A stretch of 64,000 nt of DNA, taken from contig CAJJDN010000007.1 of NCBI GenBank assembly GCA_905182985.1, positions 743,491 through 807,490 of the forward strand, written 5' to 3'. Shown here in pieces: positions 12,744-25,700 of the stretch. The translations under genes were made by a program, and so were the position numbers. The notes below the pieces were generated by a model. That model was not told the DNA's origin. It was given only the letters and a program-made list of their open reading frames with translations, and searched no databases. Position 1 is the first letter of the stretch. Each line of letters starts with the position of its first letter. Source of the DNA: Paramecium sonneborni. Lineage: Eukaryota > Ciliophora > Oligohymenophorea > Peniculida > Parameciidae.

Positions 12744-15033
12744 TCAAATTTATTTTTTACTCATCTCATATTTTATTATTGATCGACTTAAATCTTGATA
12801 TTTGTAATCTAAGAATAAGGGTTAATCCACATTCTATTTAGAATACTTGATATTAACACTATTGCTTCTCATTTCTTTTTCTACAGCTTCTAATTCAAAT
12901 TATGTCTCACTCAACTTCTTTTTCAATTAATTTTATGATCTATCTCTTAATTAATTTAGATCTACTATTTTCTAATCTTTTGATTTTTGAACCATTACTA
13001 ATCTTCCTGATGTCATTTTCTAATACATACTTACATTTGAAATTCGAGTTTAATTTGCTTTATAATACCATTTTTTTATTGATTTAAGTTTGCTTCTTAA
13101 TTTTTAGAGTTAAAATACTTCAGGATGATTAAAAATTATTTTTTTCAATTTTTTAAGAGGATCTAATTTAACGCCTGGCTTTTCGAAAGATAATAATGAT
13201 GTATCTTAATCATTTTATTTTGTTTAAATAGAAAAACTTTTAGATTTCTTTGAATCAACTAATGTTTATCTTTCAATAACTCTCATTTATAAATCTTATT
13301 TTGTAAAAACTTCTTAATTTGATTTCATTTTTACAGGTGATTAAAATTTAGAAAATTATGTTTTGTATTTAAGTAGCTTTTTATAGAAATCATTTTCTTT
13401 TTATTACAATTTCTCTTTACTTAATAATTACTAAGACTAAGATTTCTTATCTCTAATTTTATAATATAATATTTTACTCTAGATTATCTAAAACTATTTT
13501 ATCTTCTATCAATTTTTTAATCATTTTATCAAGCATAGGAACATTATTATATTAGTTTGATTATGTTTATTTTACATTTTAATCTTAAAATTAATTTTTT
13601 TTTTCAGAAAAACTTGTGGAAAATTAGGAAATTGATTTACGAAATGATTTTTACACATTAAATGATGTACTTAATCGTTTAGGACACTTCAAAGTTTTAC
13701 TAGATTAACGTGTGTCCATCGAACTTATATTTTCAAAAGGGAATTCTACAATTGGCATTTCAGGATTTTTAATAATTTCAGTTTTATGTTAAGGACTACG
13801 ATAATAAAATAATGGCTAGAAAGATGTGTTCTTATCATTCACGTTATAATAATAATTCACTGATTGCTTATATTTTTATTTCTCTTGATTTTATTCTTAA
13901 TATTCTTTCATTAGTTTTTTTAATCTTGGCATTCCAACTTCATCATCTAAACAAACAGATTCTATTACATAATTAAATATTATATATTCTTTGTATTTAG
14001 AAAATGTTAATGCTGATACATTTTAATAATAATTAGCTAATTCATCATTTTGAATAATATAATAAAAACTTATCCATTTAAGTAAGGTCATTATAGCTTA
14101 ACACTTTTCAAATTTAAAAATAGATTAATAATAATATATAGATTACATCCAAAACCAAGTTAATGGTTTTAATAATTTCATAAATTTCCATTTACATTTT
14201 AATTTCTTTTTAAAATCATTATTTGCTTCAATTTACTAGACTAAATATACTAAATAATTATTTATAATTGAGGAATTAATTTCTTCTAAGATATCAATTG
14301 TCAAACAATTATCATTTTCAAAATATTTAACAAATAAATTAGTCGAACATAATATATATTGTGATAATTTAGACGCTCTTTTTCCTTTTCCGGAAAGTAA
14401 AATTTTACTGATATCAAAGGATAATTTAGCAAATTTAATTTTCTCTTCTTATTTAATATCCTAATAACTTAGAAGTCTAAAAGCCATCATAATATTATGG
14501 AGATAAATATCATATTCTTATTATAAAGAAAAATTATTGATAATTTAATTTAATTTAAGCTTATTATTATTTTAGATATGAATTTAGTATGATAATTAAT
14601 CTTTTAGTAAGGAATTTCTAATTTGGTCTCTTAAACTATGTTTAGTTTCGATTTAAATCATGTCTAAATTAGAAGTTAATTTAGATATAAGTATTGGATA
14701 TATTTCTAAATATTTAACTATTTTCTATTTCTAAATTTTAATATCGATAATATTTTTTCTCGACATGTCTCTAAGGATGCATTTTTTAAATATTTTATTT
14801 AAAGCATTAAGAAGAATATTTTAAAAGTGAATTCTATCATTTAAATGAATCTGATTAGAATGATCATAGCGATCAAAAAATTTAGACAATAAGACATATT
14901 GCTTTTTATATTTTTTCTAGTTTATAAATTTTTGATACTTTTGTAATGAGTTTAGCAAGTTCTTAATTAATAGATTCGAATTAGGATTGAACAGATTATA
15001 ATTAAATAGCATTAACTATTAAAACCTATTCAT
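12744..15033 (-). CDS. Uncharacterised 744-aa protein
   Basis: Exons 13614-15033, 13478-13583 and 12744-13452 (introns 30 and 25 nt) combine into one 744-residue frame. The N-terminal ~470 residues look globular and helical (FRLLSYQDIKQEEKIKFAKL, CLTIDILEEINSSI, LLKPLTWFWMQSIYYY). The rest is basic, Ser/Gln-rich, with a probable coiled coil near the end (QLKKKLSETQFELEAVEKEM). No membrane segment or catalytic motif was recognised. The 5' end is uncertain: a second ATG at 15043 lies in a different frame and stops early, so 15033 (MNRFQQLMLFNYN) is preferred. It lies 80 bp from the atypical E2F and 30 bp from the EF-hand gene, all on the same strand, but each is probably transcribed alone. Confidence 0.7.
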
Positions 15034-15063
15034 AATTATCCATATTATTAATAAAAAAATAAA

Positions 15064-15788
15064 TCAACTTAAATTATATGAAATAGCTTGTTATTGCAGT
15101 GATTTCAAAACTAAATTTTCATAATCTTCTAAAGTAACTTTTCCATCTCCATCAGAATCTGTCATATGAATCCAACTTCTGACATCCTCAACTGTAGGTT
15201 CATATTTCATTCCTATCTAAAATAAATAAAATTACCCATCTATCTATAAGTTTCACGTATTATTTCATAAACTTCATCTTCAGTTATGTATCCAGAACCA
15301 TCTGCATCAAGTTTTTTGAAAAGACTTCTTGCAACCTCAAGCCTTTCTTCAATATAATTAGGTTATCTAATTTATTTTATAAATCAACTTATTGACTGAT
15401 TATTATTATTTATACTAATAGGAAGTTCCACAAAATTTCTTTAAACAATACTATTCTACATCTTATAATGTAATTCTATTCAAAGCATTCTCTAATTCTA
15501 TATATTTCATTTATACTATTAATTGCTTTCATAAATCCATTAGTCTCACTAACTTTAGGTTTTATTATTATATTTTATGCCCTATAAGCATCTGTAAACA
15601 TAGAACCAATATCAACTACATCTATATATCCCTTATTTGAGACTTTAATAAATAATTTTCCTATTTATACTATCATAAGTTGAAAAGATTTTTCTAGCAA
15701 GCATTCTACAACCATCTGGATCCAATATACCTCCATATGGCATAGATGGCATATTATATGGATTTGTCATACTATTTAATGTATTCAT
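15064..15788 (-). CDS. EF-hand calcium-binding protein, 210 aa
   Basis: Five small exons (15671-15788, 15517-15642, 15389-15497, 15236-15366, 15064-15212) with introns of 28, 19, 22 and 23 nt give 210 residues. The canonical loop DADGSGYITEDE near residue 135 should bind Ca2+. A second loop, DSDGDGKVTLED near residue 180, has Asp instead of Glu at position 12, which usually lowers affinity or allows Mg2+. A degenerate EF-like loop (YDISNKGYIDVV) lies near residue 40. The architecture (one ruined pair, one working pair) is like calcineurin-B/centrin-type sensors, but I cannot name the family. Which Ca2+-dependent partner it serves is unknown. Confidence 0.85.
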
Positions 15789-15844
15789 TATTGAAGAATT
15801 CTAATTGATATTATTTATTTATTGCTCTTTTGATAATCATTTTT

Positions 15845-16112
15845 ATCAATATTAAAAATTTTATAAACTTCATAAATCTTCCTACTATATTTTCAATCCA
15901 TTTATCTTAACCATAAACTATTCTTATATTTATTAACATATATGATATTTAAATGATCTATTTAGTTATCTCTCATTCTAAATTCTAAATCATGTGGGTA
16001 AGGGAAAACTAAATTAATTAACTATGCCCATGAAAATTTGTAATATTTTAACAAATATATGGAAAATTGTCTCGCTGATGAAACTTAGTTTACTAAATCA
16101 ATTGAATAAATC
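15845..16112 (-). pseudogene. Short coding relic, faintly PRELI/MSF1-like
   Basis: On the minus strand one frame reads about 60 residues of protein-like sequence including YYKFSWAQLINLVFPYP and MRDNQIDHLNIIYVNKY, ending at a TGA after LRQMD. Shifting one base gives WIENIVGRFMKFIKF. The order SW..YP..D..W.E.I.G weakly recalls the PRELI/MSF1 lipid-transfer domain. It has no ATG, no bordering exons and a frameshift, so it would be a relic. Low confidence in the family. Confidence 0.25.
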
Positions 16113-16531
16113 TAAAAATTAAAAAAAATTTACTTAATTTTTTGAGAGTGAAAATTTTTTCCTTTTTACTACTTTTTTTGATGATATAAAATTATCAAAG
16201 TAAATTAACTTTCATTCAATTTATTGATATAAGGTCGATTAAATTAAAAGAATTTCTAATTAACAACTGTTCTCAATTATAAATAAAAACAATTTTTTGA
16301 AATTTTTAGATAAGTAAATTGAACTAACAAATAAAGGCAGAGTTCCTTAAATAGATACAGTATGGTATTGTATAATAAAAATGAGTGTGTAAGAAATTTT
16401 ATTTTAATCGTTTGAAAAAGTTTTTTTACTTTAAATAAAAATTAAAAGGTTACAGAGAAAACAGTTAAATAATTTTCATAAATTTGTTGTGATATTTTGA
16501 TGCTTTTCATCTTATATATGGATGAAGAGAA

Positions 16532-17260
16532 ATGAATTATCATTATGAAAATTATAAAGAAAAGCTTACATAAGTGTTAAATAAAGCTAAAAATGAAATT
16601 TTATATGCAAATCATCAGTACCATGATTCATTATAATATATTTACATAAAAAAAAAAATCAAGAAATAATTGAATAAGAAATTAAAAAAATACAAGAAGC
16701 TGTTGAAAAAGGATTTAAATTTCAGATGATTTAGTTAGGTAAAATTCAGTTTATTTTTTATTAAATTATGATAAATAAAGATCTGATGCAAATAAAACAA
16801 ATACACCTTTTGAAATTTAAAATAAACTATCCAAATTTATAAAAAATTTAGAAAAATCAATGAGATAAAATAGACTAATAGGGTTAATATAAACTGAAAT
16901 TAGCTAAGAATTAGCATAATAAATTCATGATTATGATTCTCGATATAAATTGTCAGAATAGAATATTTTATAATAAGATACCTTATTATTAAAAAAATGA
17001 AAAGCTGAAAAATAATTATTAGTTTTAATTAGGAAGAAATTAAAAGAAGAATTAGGATAAATATAATATTGGTAACAATAGAATAGCTTTGAAGTGATAA
17101 GAAATAGTAAGGATTGAATCAAACTAATTTAGCTGAAAAATAAAACTAGAAGAAGAATAAAAGAAATAAGTGAAAGAAATAGAAGAACGTAGCTTAAGAT
17201 TAAAAGTAACTAATTATATCTAAAATTAGAATTTAATTAAAAAAAAGATAGGATTCTGTG
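16532..17260 (+). pseudogene. Disrupted coiled-coil gene
   Basis: An ATG at 16532 opens a helix-rich frame (NYKEKLTQVLNKAKNEI) that breaks at a run of eleven A (16648-16658). It resumes in another frame (EIIEQEIKKIQEAVEKGF). A 32-nt intron at 16749-16780 then fits well and leads to SKFIKNLEKSMRQNR and LIGLIQTEISQELAQQIHDY, ending at TGA 16998. Further frames downstream still look coding (KLKEELGQIQYWQQQ; QVKEIEERSLRLK). At least three breaks are needed, two beside homopolymers, so either the gene is decaying or the sequence carries indel errors. A SNARE-like or tethering coiled coil is possible but not shown. Confidence 0.5.
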
Positions 17261-17301
17261 TATGATATTTATTATAATAAAATTTATATCTAAAAAATAA
17301 A

Positions 17302-18085
17302 ATGGAATTTGAAGCTTAAGAAAATTAAGGCAATAACTCTATCTAAGGAGTTATAAATCTATAGCCTTAAGTGAATTAAGTTTAGGCATAACAATAAGAA
17401 ATCACAATAAAATAAGCAGATTTACATGTGTCTAGTACATTAGAAGAAAGTGTAGCAGTCACATTTGTATAAATAAAATTTAAATTTAGTTACGAGATTT
17501 AAGATAGATAGGAGTAAAATTGAGATGTGTTTTAGTACCTACAATGTCATCCAATAATGCTAAGGAACTGAGAAACTGTAATTGAATTAAATTTGATATT
17601 TAGGGGATTTGTGGGGACCATTAGTATTTTGTTTAATGTTGGCATTGTATATTATTATTATATTTGAAGTACTTTAAGTGTGAGTGGAAATAACAATGAT
17701 GGTACAGGGATATTTGCTACTATATTTGTTTTGATTTGGATTGGATCCTTTGTAGTTACTCTTAATGCATAATTATTAGGGGGGAAAGTGTAAATATAGA
17801 ATTTAATAATGAAGATCATTTTTCTAATCGGTTTGCGTATTAGGATATTGTGTATTTCCAATTAATTTAGGAGCATTATTTACACTCTTTTTCTCCTTTT
17901 TTTATTTGAAGATGTTTTTAGTGATTGGTTGTTTTTTATGGTCAACATATTGTATTATTATTATTTATTCTATAGCTGCTGTTGGATTTATGAAATTATT
18001 AATACCAGAATAAAAAAGAATATTAGCACTTTACCCAGTGATTTTATTTTATTTGTTCTTAAGTTGGTTTGCTTTGATTGTTTGA
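17302..18085 (+). CDS. YIPF6: YIPF6-like Yip1-domain membrane protein
   Basis: Introns 17467-17489, 17578-17603, 17647-17669 and 17790-17814 (23, 26, 23, 25 nt) give 228 residues, close to the 236 of human YIPF6. The family signature is clear: TLEESV in a hydrophilic N-terminus, RDLRQIG, then RNWDLWGPLVFCLMLA opening the first membrane segment, VTLNAQLLGG, and FFQSVCVLGYCVFP. Five membrane segments follow the usual Yip1 plan. Yip1-domain proteins sit in Golgi/ER membranes and interact with Rab GTPases in vesicle transport. The N-terminal 45 residues are Gln-rich. The next gene starts 39 bp downstream on the same strand. Confidence 0.88.
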
Positions 18086-18124
18086 ATACGATATTATATA
18101 TTAATTTATATATATTATTTTATA

Positions 18125-19732
18125 ATGGGAAGTTGTCAATGTCGCAAATTTTGTGAATCTGATCAAATTAATTCCAATATACATTTATAAGAAATTGCTA
18201 CAAATGATGATTATAGAGTTAATAATTAAGAAGGAACTGCTAAAGATTTATTTATTAAAATAAAAACTTGGCAGAAAGAATCATTTTCACTTTTTGATTA
18301 TGAAAATTAGAGTCATTTAAAAGAATAGAACTTTTAAGTAATTGGATTAATTATAAAAGATAAGTAAAGGAGGATATTTAATTAAAAATAATAATGAGCT
18401 ATAATGGATTGATGATGATGTGGATTGGAATAAAAGTGTAATAAAATAAGAATAGATTCTATTTAGAATTGAGAAGAATAATGGAATATTCAGTATAATA
18501 AATAAAAGAGGAGAATGTAAATAAAATTATGAAGAAGACAAGTAAGAATAAACAACAAAATATCATGGTGATAATAAAGACTTTTAATAGTCAGAAAATT
18601 TAGATTAATTAGAGGGAGATGAATTTCATTAACCAAATGATTTAATTAAGAAATATAGCCATCATTAAAAAATAAGTATGAGTTAAAGAACAAATACAAA
18701 ATTAATGGAAAAAGGAAGCAAATTATGGTTAGTTGTAAGATCAATGTAATAAATGATGAGTAATAATGGTATCAAATTAAAAGAAGGAGATATAATAAAA
18801 ATGGGAAGAGTTAAATTCAAAATAAGAGAAATTCAGTTAAATTAAAGATAACTTATGTAATCTTAATATTGTTATTAAAAGATAAGATTCAGATTCTGCA
18901 AAATCTAGTTAATCTGATGCAATTACATGTAGAGTTTGTTGCAGTAGTGCATTTAGTAGATCAAATCCACTTGTAAATCCATGTAAATGTACTGGCTCTA
19001 TTAAATATATACATCTTAATTGTTTAAAAAAATGGTTAAAGTCCAAATTCTAAACTAAATAAAGTGATCATTGTATTATTTATATGTGGAAGAATCTGGA
19101 ATGTGAATTATGTAAATTTAATTATCCTCCAATTTTCAAAAGTGATGAAGGAGTATTTGATTTAATTGAATTAAGTAAACCTTCAGAATATCCATATGTT
19201 TTATTAGAGATTACTCAAAAACGATATGAAGTATTCTTTATGTTTCATAATAAAATAGGAAGTTTAAGAAAATAATATTAGTGAAGACACATAGTGGAAT
19301 TAATGTAATGGAGTTTACATTATAACTTTTGATAATAATTGTAGTGAAATCAAAATGCCTAGAACTAATGAATTAAAAATAGGAAGAGCAAATGAAACTG
19401 AAATTAGAGTAAACGATATATCAGTAAGTAGAAATCATGGAACACTTAAATTAATTGAAGAATAAATTTATCTTACAGATAATAAATCCAAATTTGGAAC
19501 CTTAATTCTTATCTAATAAACTGTTATTCCCTTAATTACAGAATTAAATGGCATAGAAATGCAAGTAGGTCGAAGTGTTTTATAATTTACACTTGGAAAT
19601 AACAATACAATTTAGTAATCATAACAATAATAATACTTAGAATCTGAAATATTCGAGTAATTTTTATTATAATATTATAGTAAAATAATTGGCAGAAACT
19701 TTGAAGACGAAGAGCTGGATTATCTTTAATGA
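18125..19732 (+). CDS. FHA-like / RING-CH / FHA protein, predicted E3 ubiquitin ligase
   Basis: Introns 18338-18359, 18857-18881 and 19231-19258 (22, 25, 28 nt) give 510 residues. Around residues 185-235 an FHA-like segment ends [24 protein letters not shown] (C4HC3) finger follows: [28 protein letters not shown]. After it, residues ~400-480 form a clear FHA domain ([32 protein letters not shown]), with the R, S, xH residues that bind phosphothreonine. No membrane segment is seen, unlike MARCH-type RING-CH proteins. The predicted job is ubiquitination directed by phosphorylated partners. A starting MGSCQC could be N-acylated (Gly2, Cys4, Cys6); that is inference. Confidence 0.82.
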
Positions 19733-19967
19733 ACTATTAGTAATTTATTTTTAACTTTTTAATTCTATTTTTATTTATTCTACATTTTTTTGAATGAAAA
19801 GCACTCACATTTTAATTTTTTAAGATAAACTCAATTTATTGAAATAAATTTTATCTAAAATAAAGCTATTTACTAATAGTTTATCAATTCATTATGTATC
19901 TATTCTTATTGAAATTTAATAAATTTAAGTCTCAGTTCTTTATTAAAGGATATTTATTTATAAATAA
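19733..19967. other. Intergenic spacer
   Basis: AT-rich 235-bp spacer between two genes on the same strand; no signal recognised. Confidence 0.5.
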
Positions 19968-20845
19968 ATGTCTGAAAGTTCTCTATCTTAAAATGATTTT
20001 TTTGAATTGAAGCATGTTAGAACATTAAAAGAGAAGCCCTCGAAATAATAATAAAAGAAGAAGCGAACATAATTTTATGTAAACAAAGTAATGTTAGAAA
20101 AAGAATATATTAAAACAGATTTGAGTTGTGATTGTACAGAATGTGGAAAATGTAGTTTATTTATTGGGACTATAAAAAAACAATATCCATTCAATGAAAC
20201 AAGGTAAAAAGTTAATAAATTTAAAGATGGTAGAAAAGAAAAAGAGTTTTAAAAAGATTTAAAGCAGCAATTAATGCTATAATTTTTATTTTATCATATA
20301 AAGTGGAAGCGATTAAAAAATTCAGAAAAAGAATGCATATTTTGAAAGCAGTCCGAAATTTAACAACAGTAAGAAAATAATAAATTACTGCTTCTACTCA
20401 TTTTTAGTAATAACCAATGATTAGTATTCCTCAGTCAAGATAATCACAGAGGTATTATTTTTAATAAAAAGAAAGAATAAAAACAACTCCTGATGATGAA
20501 ACATTTTTTCATCATTTAATAAATAGTGCTAGAGAACCTAGAAAAAGTTAAGTTTCAATTTATATGAATAAAATGTTAAAAGACGTTATTCCAAAGAGTG
20601 AAGTTCATTTAAAACCTTTAAGTCATTTTAATTAGAAGTAGTTAAAATAAAATAATGTAAAATCAATAACATAAGCATCTTTTTCTCATAATAATTATTC
20701 AAATGTATAATTGAATGCGTAGAAATACCCAAGTTTACATTAAGAGTAAATTGCAAATAATCAATATAAAATATTTAATAAAGATCTTTTAAAATTGATA
20801 GATTCTTTAAAAGTTAGACATAGAATAATTAGATGTAAGAAATGA
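19968..20845 (+). CDS. Uncharacterised basic protein with a Cys cluster, 284 aa
   Basis: A 23-nt intron (20204-20226) joins two exons into 284 residues. Near residue 50 there is a compact cysteine cluster (SCDCTECGKC) that could hold a metal. It is followed by a very basic, Trp-started amphipathic helix (WQKRKRVLKRFKAAINAI) and a hydrophobic stretch. The C-terminal half is Gln/Ser/Asn-rich and likely disordered. No family recognised. The intron is needed: without it the frame hits TGA after KECIF. Confidence 0.7.
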
Positions 20846-20910
20846 TTATATAATTTATAAATTTATTGAATATATATTAAGTTAGCTTTTGTTTATAAAT
20901 TAATTAATAT

Positions 20911-22623
20911 ATGGACCTTCTGAAAGATCCTGTCAATGATCGATAAGTGAAAACTTTAAAGCCTCCACCTCATCGTCCATTGTCAAGGAATCTAATGTTT
21001 CCAGATAAATTGAAAAGTATTCAAGAAATAAAGTATAGACAAACCTGATTGGAAATTGTTAAGAGATCATTTATAAAAAGAGGGAAGAATAGCTAAAGAG
21101 GATCTATTTAAATTAGTAGCTGATTGTAATAAATTATTGAGTAAATAATAATTAAATGACTAGAAAATGAAGGAAATGTGCTATATTTATAAGATCCATT
21201 AACAGTGGTAGGTGATATTCATGGGTAATATAATTATAATTATGATTAGTCAATATTATGATTTATTGAAGTTATTGGAACCTAAAGTAGGTGGTAATCC
21301 TGAAAATACAAAGTATATTTTGAAAATATTAATAATAATAGATATCTCTTTTTAGGAGATTTTGTTGATAGAGGTTCATATTCAATAGAAGTAATAATAT
21401 TAATGTATGCAATAAAATTGAATTTCTAAAATTCAGTATATTTTTTAAGAGGAAATCATGAATGTAGATAATTAACAGCATTCTTTAATTTTAAAGAAGA
21501 ATGCTTATATAAATATGATTAAGAAACTTATGAAATGTTAATGGATTCATTTGATTTATTTCCTTTAGCATGCATAATAAATTCTAAATTTATAGCAATT
21601 CATGGTGGAATCTCACCTGATTTAAAATCGATAGAAGATATAAAAAAGATAGAAAGATATCATGAACCTCCAAGATAAGGATTATTTTGTGATTTATTAT
21701 GGAGTGATCCTGTAGATTAAGAATAAGGTCATTTAGATTCTGCATGGAAATCTAATGAAGTAAGAGGATGTAGTTGGTTTTTTGGAGGAGAATCTGCAAA
21801 TAAGTTTTTACAAAGAAATAATTTAATATCAATTATTAGAGCCCATGAAGTAATAATATATAAATATATATTAAGGCTTAATTAGATGGATATAAAATGC
21901 ATAGATGGAATGGTGGTTAAGATTTCCCAGTTGTAATTACTATTTTTAGTGCTCCAAATTATTGTGATGTTTATAATAACAGAGGAGCTGTTATTAAATT
22001 TGAAAATAACACTCTTAACATTCAATAATATTAATATACTCCTCATCCATATTTATTACCGAATTTTATGGATATTTTTACATGGTCTATTCCATTTGTA
22101 GCAGAAAAAAGTAATATTATTTACTTATTTTAAGTAACTGAAATGTTATATCATATATTATAAACTGACATTTAAGATGATGATGAATAAATTAGTGAAT
22201 CAGATATTTAATAATTTAAATAATTGACTAAGTAGGCAGGCTTATAAAAATAATCTACTACTGGTAGTTCATAAGGTGCATAAAAAAGTATATTAGATAA
22301 GATAATTTATTTTAGATACTGAAAAATTAAAGAATAAAATTAAGTTTGTATCTACAATGATGAAAATGTAAAGGACTCTAAGAGAAGAGAGAGAAAGTAT
22401 AATTTAATTAAAAGGTGCTTGTCCTGATAAAAGATTGCCAAGAGGTATACTTATGAAAGGAAAAGATGCTATTAATGATTGTAAAAATAAAAACTAAGTT
22501 TTAGAGCTTGCTGATTTTACTACAGCTAAAAGTGTAGATTTAATTAATGAAAAAATGCCATATGCTTAGATTCCATAAGAATCCATTTAAATAAAAAAAC
22601 CATCAACTTAGAGGAAAAAATGA
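20911..22623 (+). CDS. CNA: Calcineurin A (PP2B catalytic subunit)
   Basis: Seven introns (21017-21038, 21141-21163, 21225-21249, 21313-21341, 21850-21875, 22111-22134, 22288-22315; 22-29 nt) restore 511 residues, the usual size. The two-metal phosphatase core is complete: GDIHGQ near residue 87, GDFVDRG near 116, RGNHE near 150, the histidine of IIRAHE, and SAPNYCD. The calcineurin-B-binding region (PFVAEKITEML) precedes a linker and a calmodulin-binding/autoinhibitory part ([26 protein letters not shown]). It is thus a Ca2+/calmodulin-activated Ser/Thr phosphatase; in ciliates, calcineurin has been linked to exocytosis and ciliary behaviour. Tyr of the usual GDYVDRG is Phe here, a conservative change. 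Confidence 0.96.
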
Positions 22624-22713
22624 TTTCTATATTTTTATGTATATTTATTCAGCAATTATAATTTATATATATTCTTAGAAATAATACTTTTAAATCACAT
22701 ATTTATTATTAGA

Positions 22714-25700
22714 ATGGATTTGGTGAAATCATTTGAATTAGCTCTTAAACAAAATGATATTCTATCTAAAGTGTTACCTATATTGAAATTTATCAATCAA
22801 ACTATCCCTTTTCCAAAAAAGCATTGTTTAATAAATGAACCTAAAATAATTAAATTTTTACTCTAATTACATTCTCATTTACCAGATACAATAGATATGA
22901 TATTAATTTCATTACTAAATATATTTAAACATTCTAAAGAATGGATTGATGGTTGTTTTAAATCAATAGAAGAATATGCCTAACTTCCTAATTAGGGAAA
23001 TGGAAAATATTTCGTTTTAGAATTTTTAGAAACTGTTTTAACTGAAATCTCAGAATTAGAGTAATCAATTAAATATTTAATATTAGTTTTGACATTGATG
23101 ATAAATGTTATGCTTTTATTATATTGCTTCAACATGCAGAAGATGAGAAATTAGTAAGAGCTATAATGAAAAAAGTAGGATAAATCTAGTAATAGTTAGG
23201 TAGTAAATTAAAATCTGCAAATTAACTTAATTAATTAATAGAAGAAAGTAAAAAATAAATTTGATTAAAGAATAGCTGTATTAAAGTTATATCAAGAAGA
23301 GGTTTAAAAGAATACAGATGAATATCATTATTAAAATGTTGCTATTGAATTATAAGAGAAAGAAAATAAAGCAAGAAAAGGTTCAAAACCAAAAATGTCA
23401 TTAATGGCTATGAATATCTTATAAACTTAATCTTAACCTTCAAAGGTTGCTTCAAAGTAAAAGATTAATAATGATTATTTAAATAATAGCAATTCTTAAG
23501 ATTCAATCTAAGGTAATGAAGTAAATTTGGATGATATTTTAATTTAAAATAAACCTAGAATAGATTCTGATTAAAGTGAATATTTAGCTGATATTGATAC
23601 ATTATAAAATCTATTTGCATATATTACTAATCCAGTAGCAACAGAACCTGGATTGATATTTGCAACAGATGCTTTAGCTAATGACATCCAATAATACTGT
23701 GAAGATTATCATTATAAATTACATGTTATTAAACCAGATAAATTAACAACATTAAGATCATATAAAGCTATGCTATTTTTAACTGATTATCATAATCATT
23801 AATTGATTATGCAAATTAATCAACATACTATGCAAATTGCTTGTAATTAATTTAATCTATTTTAGTTCGAAGTATTTCTGGATTCTTTTAAAATTCTTAA
23901 TCAAGTGGTAATTTGAATCATATTATTTGCTTACTACAATTTTACTTAAAATTTGAATTGAAGGAAACTATTTATAATTTTCTCTACTTTTAATTTCATC
24001 ATCATTTTTTAGATTATCTTTGTATGATTAATTATTTATTTAATTAGATAATCCTCATTATGTAGATTTCCTGATGAGATTTTTGGATCCAAATTATTCC
24101 AAAATTCCATAAGAATTAAGGAATTATATTTGGTAATTCTTAAATCGTTAAGGTTTTATGACACTTTTAGTTAGTAAAATATCTAATAAAGAGAAAGAAG
24201 GTATCTATCATAATAGAAAAGATATAACAAAAGAAGCATATTAATTTTTAAAAAATATTAATGATTATAAATTACAAATAATACAAGATGATGATTAAGC
24301 TGCTATAACTTATTCTATTAGCAGTAATATTGATTAATATTTGGGTCCTTTAATTCCAGGCAAAACTTTAATTTAAAATAAATAACTTTTAGAGAGAAAA
24401 ATGCTATTAAGTTAACATTTAAGAAAAGGCTCTGACTTATTAAATTTATAAAGATAAATAAATAAAGTTATAATTCAAGAAAATATTGATTTATCTGAGT
24501 TGAATTAGTAAGGCAAAGATATTGATAGATTATAAGATGTGGTTCAATTTTATAAGGAAATTAGTACTCCTGCTGATACTCCTACATTATTAAATACTTA
24601 TAAATAAGTATAATAGGGAGTGAAACATATTGAATTTGAATAGAGATCATAAAGATCCTAAGTCACAGAACCTCCTTTAAATATTATCTAATTACAAAAT
24701 TCTATTAAACTTCCGTCTTTAAACATTTAACCTACAACTATTATAACAGATTTAACAACATCAAAAAGAAAACAAAAATCTATGACATTCTCTGAATACA
24801 ATCTTGCTTAAATCATTGGTAAGAGATCTGATTAACCTTAATATATGAGTCTAATTGGAGTCAATGGTAATTATTATTATTATAATCGAATTTAGATAAT
24901 AGTTAAACACTCAGATAAATTAATCTTATGTAAACACCTATTTCTTAGGCTAAATTATTTCTTTATTATCCTAATTAAGATAATAGTGTTATTGATACAA
25001 TAATGAAAGAAGAATATTAGAAATATGAAACATTTAATGATGAAACAACATCATTAAGAAATAGTAATCTATTAAAAACAATTATTTAATCAATGCAAAA
25101 CTTTCAATTTCATTATGCCTTTGATGAACTCATAGATGATTAATATTTTTTGCTTGAAAAATTATTAAATCATTATTCTCTTACTTAAACAGCCTTGTTT
25201 TAAATTTCATAAGAAGATAACAGTTCTAATAATTGTATGATTATTCTTAATGATTTGTTATACAGAATTAATAAAAAACCTATGAATGAAAAATTAACCA
25301 AAATTTATTTAACTTATTTACCTAGAATTTGTAGAAATTTAACCAACTTGCATAAAATATAAAATGAAAATATTAAGAAATTAGAATTATTTTCGCTTTA
25401 AAATTAAATTGGAAGTGTAAGAATATTTAGCACAAAAATAATTGATTTAATTTTATAAAACTTTAAATAAAGGAATCATAGAATTTTTTTAAAGATAAAT
25501 GATACTTCTACATTTAATTTAAATGAATAATTTCATTAATTACTTAATCCTTTTTATTAATAAATATTTTATTCTATTATGAAATAGTTATGTTTATATG
25601 CTTAAGAAAAATAAGTTTAAGCTATTTTATTTAAAGCAAATCTATTAGAAGGAATCAGTTAGGCATTTCATAAAAATGTTATAAATAAAGTAATAGTAAA

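Noticed and set aside
20911..22623. Many TAA and TAG inside conserved genes as a sign of pseudogenes.
   Set aside because: They occur at glutamine positions in calcineurin, NMT, PP2C and others, so they are sense codons in this genetic code.
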